Source of the DNA: Castellaniella sp. | GTDB taxonomy: Bacteria > Pseudomonadota > Gammaproteobacteria > Burkholderiales > Burkholderiaceae_B | Assembly (NCBI GenBank): GCA_019104865.1 | Contig: JAHRWZ010000001.1 | Coordinates: 1-40,280, forward strand | Direction: 5' to 3' | Length of the DNA: 40,280 nucleotides | In this document: positions 37,442 through 40,280 of the stretch, one piece after another | Position numbering within the stretch: position 1 is the first letter of the stretch | How the letters are laid out: every line of letters starts with the position of its first letter | Notes under the pieces: model-generated | What the model saw: only the letters and a program-made list of their open reading frames with translations | Told to the model about the DNA's origin: nothing | The model's database searches: none | Translations under genes and position numbers: made by a program

Positions 37442-37834
37442 TCAGGTTGACGTTTCCAGTGGATAGACTCCGGACGCATCATGGACTTCGCGGCCGGTCA
37501 GCGGCGGATTGAAGACGCAGATCACCCGCAGCGGCTCGCGCCCCCCGCACAGCCAATGCTCGTCATGCTGGTCCAGGGCGTAGACGACTCCCGGCCCCAA
37601 TGCATAGGTCTTCCCGTCGGCAACCGTCTCGATTTCCCCGTCGCCTTCGATGCACCAGACCGCCTCCAGATGATGCTGGTAATGAATATGGGTCCGCGTC
37701 CCCGGGAAGATGGTGGTCTCGTGAAAAGAGAAACCCATGTGGTCGTCCGCCAACAAGACGCGCCGGCTCACCCAGTTCCCGGTCACGACTTCCTGATCGG
37801 TGCCGACGACATCATTGACATGGCGCACGATCAT
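37442..37834 (-). CDS. ectC: L-ectoine synthase EctC
   Basis: A 130-residue cupin that cyclises N-gamma-acetyl-L-2,4-diaminobutyrate to ectoine. Cupin residues are visible in [34 protein letters not shown] and [11 protein letters not shown] (each partly quoted as motif span). Normal family length. ATG at 37834 overlaps the ectB stop by 4 bp (ATGA), so it is translationally coupled. Confidence 0.95.
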   Translation of the reverse strand: MIVRHVNDVVGTDQEVVTGNWVSRRVLLADDHMGFSFHETTIFPGTRTHIHYQHHLEAVWCIEGDGEIETVADGKTYALGPGVVYALDQHDEHWLCGGREPLRVICVFNPPLTGREVHDASGVYPLETST

Positions 37835-39138
37835 GAGCGGCCTCCCGCCACCTTCAGCACGGCGGGCTGACGTCTCAGGGATGCCAGGACTTCGCCGACG
37901 CTGCGCTCGACGATTTCAAGCCCTTGTTCCAGCTGCTCATCGGGAATCGTCAACGCCGGCAGAATCTTCAGTACTTCGTCGTGCGCCCCCGAAGTCTCGA
38001 TCACCACACCGAGCTCGAACGCCCGGCGCGCAATACGGTTGGCCAGATCAGCGCCAACCGGTGTGACCAGCCCCTGAATCAGACCGCGCCCCCGCACGCC
38101 CAGACCGGCATCGCGGTAGCTGTGAACCAGATTCTCCAGCCAGTCGCGCACCAGGCGCTCCTTGGTGGCGACCGCGGCGGACAACGCCGCATCGGACCAA
38201 TAGGTCTCCAGCGCCTGCGCGGCGGTGACGAAGGCCAGGTTGTTGCCCCGGAATGTCCCGCTGTGCGCACCTGGCTCCCAGACATCGAGTTCCGGCTTGA
38301 AGAGCACCAGAGACAGCGGCAGACCGAAACCCGACAAGGATTTGGACAAGGTCACGATGTCCGGCGAAATGCCGGCCGCCTCAAAGCTGAAGAAACTGCC
38401 GGTGCGGCCGCAACCCACCTGAATGTCGTCCACGATCAGCAGCATGTCGTGGCGGCGGCACAGCCTTTCCAGTTCGCGCAGCCAGCGCTGCGATGCAACA
38501 TTCACGCCGCCTTCGCCCTGGACGGTTTCGACGATCACGGCGGCCGGATGGTCCAGGCCGCTGCTGGGATCATCCAGCATACGCTCCAGATAGGCCATCG
38601 TATTGACATCCGCCCCGAGGTATCCGTCAAAGGGCATGAAACTGGTGTTGCCCAGCGAAACGCCGGCTGCCCGACGGAACTTCTGGTTGGCTGTTGCCGC
38701 CAGCGACCCGCCCGACATGCCATGAAACCCGTGGGTAAAGGAAATGATGTTCTGTCGCCCCTTGACCTGACGCGCCAGCTTCAGAGCAGCCTCGACGGCA
38801 TTGGTGCCGGTCGGCCCTGTAAATTGCAAGATATAGTCCAGGCCGCGCGGTTTGAGGACCAGGCGATCCACCGTCCGCAAAAAATATTTCTTGGCACTGG
38901 TCGCCATGTCCAGCCCATGCACCACGCCGTCGGACGACAGATACTCGACCAGGCGTTCGCGCAAAATCGGATTGTTGTGACCGTAATTCAACGCCCCGGC
39001 ACCACTGAAAAAATCCACATAACGCCGCCCGTCCTCATCGAACAGCTCCGATCCGCGAGCCTTGGCAAAAATCACCGGAAACGACCGAATGTAGCCCCTG
39101 ACTTCCGACTCCATCCGGTCAAAGATTTTCAAGTCCAT
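37831..39138 (-). CDS. ectB: Diaminobutyrate-2-oxoglutarate transaminase EctB
   Basis: A 435-residue class III PLP aminotransferase that makes L-2,4-diaminobutyrate from aspartate semialdehyde. The Schiff-base lysine is Lys266 in [12 protein letters not shown], with [18 protein letters not shown] and [12 protein letters not shown] earlier. The N-terminus [20 protein letters not shown] is typical of EctB, and a perfect AAGGAGG site precedes the ATG at 39138. A longer frame to 39195 is rejected. Second structural gene of the ect operon, 44 bp after ectA. Confidence 0.95.
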   Translation of the reverse strand: MDLKIFDRMESEVRGYIRSFPVIFAKARGSELFDEDGRRYVDFFSGAGALNYGHNNPILRERLVEYLSSDGVVHGLDMATSAKKYFLRTVDRLVLKPRGLDYILQFTGPTGTNAVEAALKLARQVKGRQNIISFTHGFHGMSGGSLAATANQKFRRAAGVSLGNTSFMPFDGYLGADVNTMAYLERMLDDPSSGLDHPAAVIVETVQGEGGVNVASQRWLRELERLCRRHDMLLIVDDIQVGCGRTGSFFSFEAAGISPDIVTLSKSLSGFGLPLSLVLFKPELDVWEPGAHSGTFRGNNLAFVTAAQALETYWSDAALSAAVATKERLVRDWLENLVHSYRDAGLGVRGRGLIQGLVTPVGADLANRIARRAFELGVVIETSGAHDEVLKILPALTIPDEQLEQGLEIVERSVGEVLASLRRQPAVLKVAGGRS

Positions 39139-39182
39139 GAGATCCTCCTTGTTGACGTTCGAATAGACGACAGCAATGCAGT

Positions 39183-39695
39183 TCACTGCCGACAAGGAAA
39201 AGGCCCCAGGCGCAACAATGGTTCCGCTTCGTGCGCCTGCAAACCGAATAGCGGCGCTTCGAACAGCGCCGACTCTTTCACAGCGGCCGCAGCCCGGTCG
39301 GCAAGCCGGCCGAACAGCCGCCTGGACGCCTGATTGCCGGGCCCTACTGTGGTTTCCACCCAGCGTACCGGCCGAGGACCGCGGCGCGCCAGCAACTGTT
39401 CCAGCATCCGCAGGCCCAGGCCCTGGCCACGGGCCCTAGGATGCACGGCCACCTGCCAGACGAACAGGACCTCGGGCCGACCAGGTGGCCGATACCCGGA
39501 AACCATGCCCAAAAGGCCACAGCCATCCTCGGCCACGATGCAGGTTTGGGAAAAATGCTCCGTCAGCAGCAGATAAACGTAGACGGAATTCAGATCGAGT
39601 GGCGGGCAGTCGGCCACCAGTTTGTGCATGGCCGGGCCATCCGCCCGGCACGGGGGCCGCAGATGCGGCTGCCGCCCCCCAAAAATATCCTGCAT
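39183..39695 (-). CDS. ectA: L-2,4-diaminobutyrate N-gamma-acetyltransferase EctA
   Basis: A 170-residue GNAT acetyltransferase. The acetyl-CoA loop is in VHPRARGQGLGLRMLEQLL, and LVADCPPLDLNSVYVYLLL is the substrate-recognition segment typical of EctA. It acetylates diaminobutyrate at the gamma nitrogen. ATG at 39695 is preferred; an upstream TTG at 39704 overlaps the ectR stop by 4 bp and is the alternative. It follows ectR without a gap, so the two are co-transcribed. Confidence 0.93.
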   Translation of the reverse strand: MQDIFGGRQPHLRPPCRADGPAMHKLVADCPPLDLNSVYVYLLLTEHFSQTCIVAEDGCGLLGMVSGYRPPGRPEVLFVWQVAVHPRARGQGLGLRMLEQLLARRGPRPVRWVETTVGPGNQASRRLFGRLADRAAAAVKESALFEAPLFGLQAHEAEPLLRLGPFPCRQ

Positions 39696-39700
39696 CTGGA

Positions 39701-40237
39701 TCAAACCACCAGCCCGGATTCGGGCGCAACGCCCGCCACCGGGACATCCAGCATGGGGGACTGAAGATCCGAGGTCGGCACCAGCCCGGTCCCGGATTCA
39801 ATCAGGCCCACCACACGCTCCAGCGACTGCGTGATGGTTGCCTGCTCCAGCTCGGGCAAGGCCTGCAGGGATTCGGCCAGCTTCTGCTGCAGGGGCGACG
39901 GCGTGTCCTGTGCCAGCTGGCGCCCGGCGTCCGTGGCGCTGACGAAGACGATGCGGCGATCTGTCCGGCCACGCTCGCGCAGGATCAGGCCTTTGTCCTC
40001 CAGGCGATCGAGGATGCCCACCACCGTGCTGGCACTGACATGGACCTCGCGGCTGATGGCCGTGGCGGTCATCGGCCCTTTGTCGATGACGGTGCGCAGG
40101 CAGACCAACTGAGGGCCGGTGATGTGACTGCAAGCCGACAGCTGCCGGGAATGCAGGGCCACGGCGCGGGTGATCCGCCGCAGTGCCCGCAAGATACGCA
40201 GGTCATAGGCCTGCTGCGCATCCGGTTGGGTGTTCAT
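39701..40237 (-). CDS. ectR: MarR-family regulator of ectoine genes, EctR
   Basis: A 178-residue MarR-family winged-helix dimer. The recognition region is SREVHVSASTVVGILDRLEDKGLI, and the wing RERGRTDRRIVFVS follows. The position at the head of ectABCD is typical of EctR, a repressor lifted at high salt. Its start is at ATG 40237 with AAGGA 12 nt upstream. The promoter region is cut off by the window edge (43 bp remain). An EctR-like site in the ehu promoter suggests a wider regulon. Confidence 0.9.
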   Translation of the reverse strand: MNTQPDAQQAYDLRILRALRRITRAVALHSRQLSACSHITGPQLVCLRTVIDKGPMTATAISREVHVSASTVVGILDRLEDKGLILRERGRTDRRIVFVSATDAGRQLAQDTPSPLQQKLAESLQALPELEQATITQSLERVVGLIESGTGLVPTSDLQSPMLDVPVAGVAPESGLVV

Positions 40238-40280
40238 GGCAATCGATAATCCTTAAAAACGATTTCTGTTGAAATGATAA

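Noticed and set aside
37924..39333. 469-codon open frame on the plus strand over ectB
   Set aside because: Shadow frame of EctB; Arg/Gln/His-rich with no domain.

Overview
The window is high-G+C DNA with tightly packed operons, short gene overlaps and a betaproteobacterial gene set: HU-beta, RlmB, MnmA, PurB, GlcDEF, a LivKHMGF transporter, SelD/SelU and ectABCD. Protein sequences and gene content suggest Burkholderiales, most likely an Alcaligenaceae-type genome (Bordetella/Achromobacter/Castellaniella-like). This is inferred from family resemblance only; no species can be named. There are no insertion sequences, phage genes, rRNAs or CRISPR arrays.

Layout. 1-2136: the 3' end of rlmB, a PLP-dependent sulfur amino acid enzyme, and hupB behind a long leader with a strong palindrome. 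2176-2315: tRNA-Val(TAC). 2406-8229: a rightward run of drug/metabolite exporter, selU, selD, HerA-like ATPase, tag and a DUF3293 protein. 8390-12860: a complete branched-chain amino acid-type ABC operon (substrate-binding protein, two permeases, two ATPases), followed by an intrinsic terminator and stacked hairpins. 13026-15703: a membrane diguanylate cyclase, an unrecognised protein and tRNA-Met(CAT), all leftward. 15785-18593: an ADP-ribosylglycohydrolase-fold protein that has lost both metal motifs, a lipoprotein and a GhrA-type reductase. 18797-21411: a two-component flavin monooxygenase with its reductase and an AraC/HpaA-like regulator. 21519-22098: the scar of a deleted second Liv-type operon. 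22083-23038: a small lipoprotein, a cold-shock gene and tRNA-Lys(CTT). 23120-26537: purB, a glutathione transferase and mnmA. 26530-33124: a leftward cluster of aroG with a Phe/Tyr-rich leader peptide and attenuator, a D-lactate dehydrogenase-type flavoenzyme, and glcD-glcE-glcF running into mnmA. 33223-40237: an osmolyte island in which the ectoine/hydroxyectoine importer ehuBCDA (rightward) converges on ectR-ectA-ectB-ectC-ectD (leftward).

How the genes work together. EctA, EctB, EctC and EctD make ectoine and 5-hydroxyectoine, EhuABCD recovers them from outside, and the MarR-type EctR probably controls them. An EctR-like inverted repeat lies inside the ehu promoter. MnmA makes the 2-thiouridine at tRNA position 34 that SelU, using selenophosphate from SelD, converts to 2-selenouridine. 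GlcDEF and the neighbouring flavoenzyme oxidise glycolate and D-2-hydroxy acids; GhrA reduces glyoxylate/hydroxypyruvate.

The most informative non-coding element is the aroG leader: a 27-residue Phe/Tyr-rich peptide with complete 1:2, 2:3 and 3:4 pairings, read here as a phenylalanine/tyrosine-sensing transcription attenuator. Its best promoter would start the RNA on the leader's own ATG.
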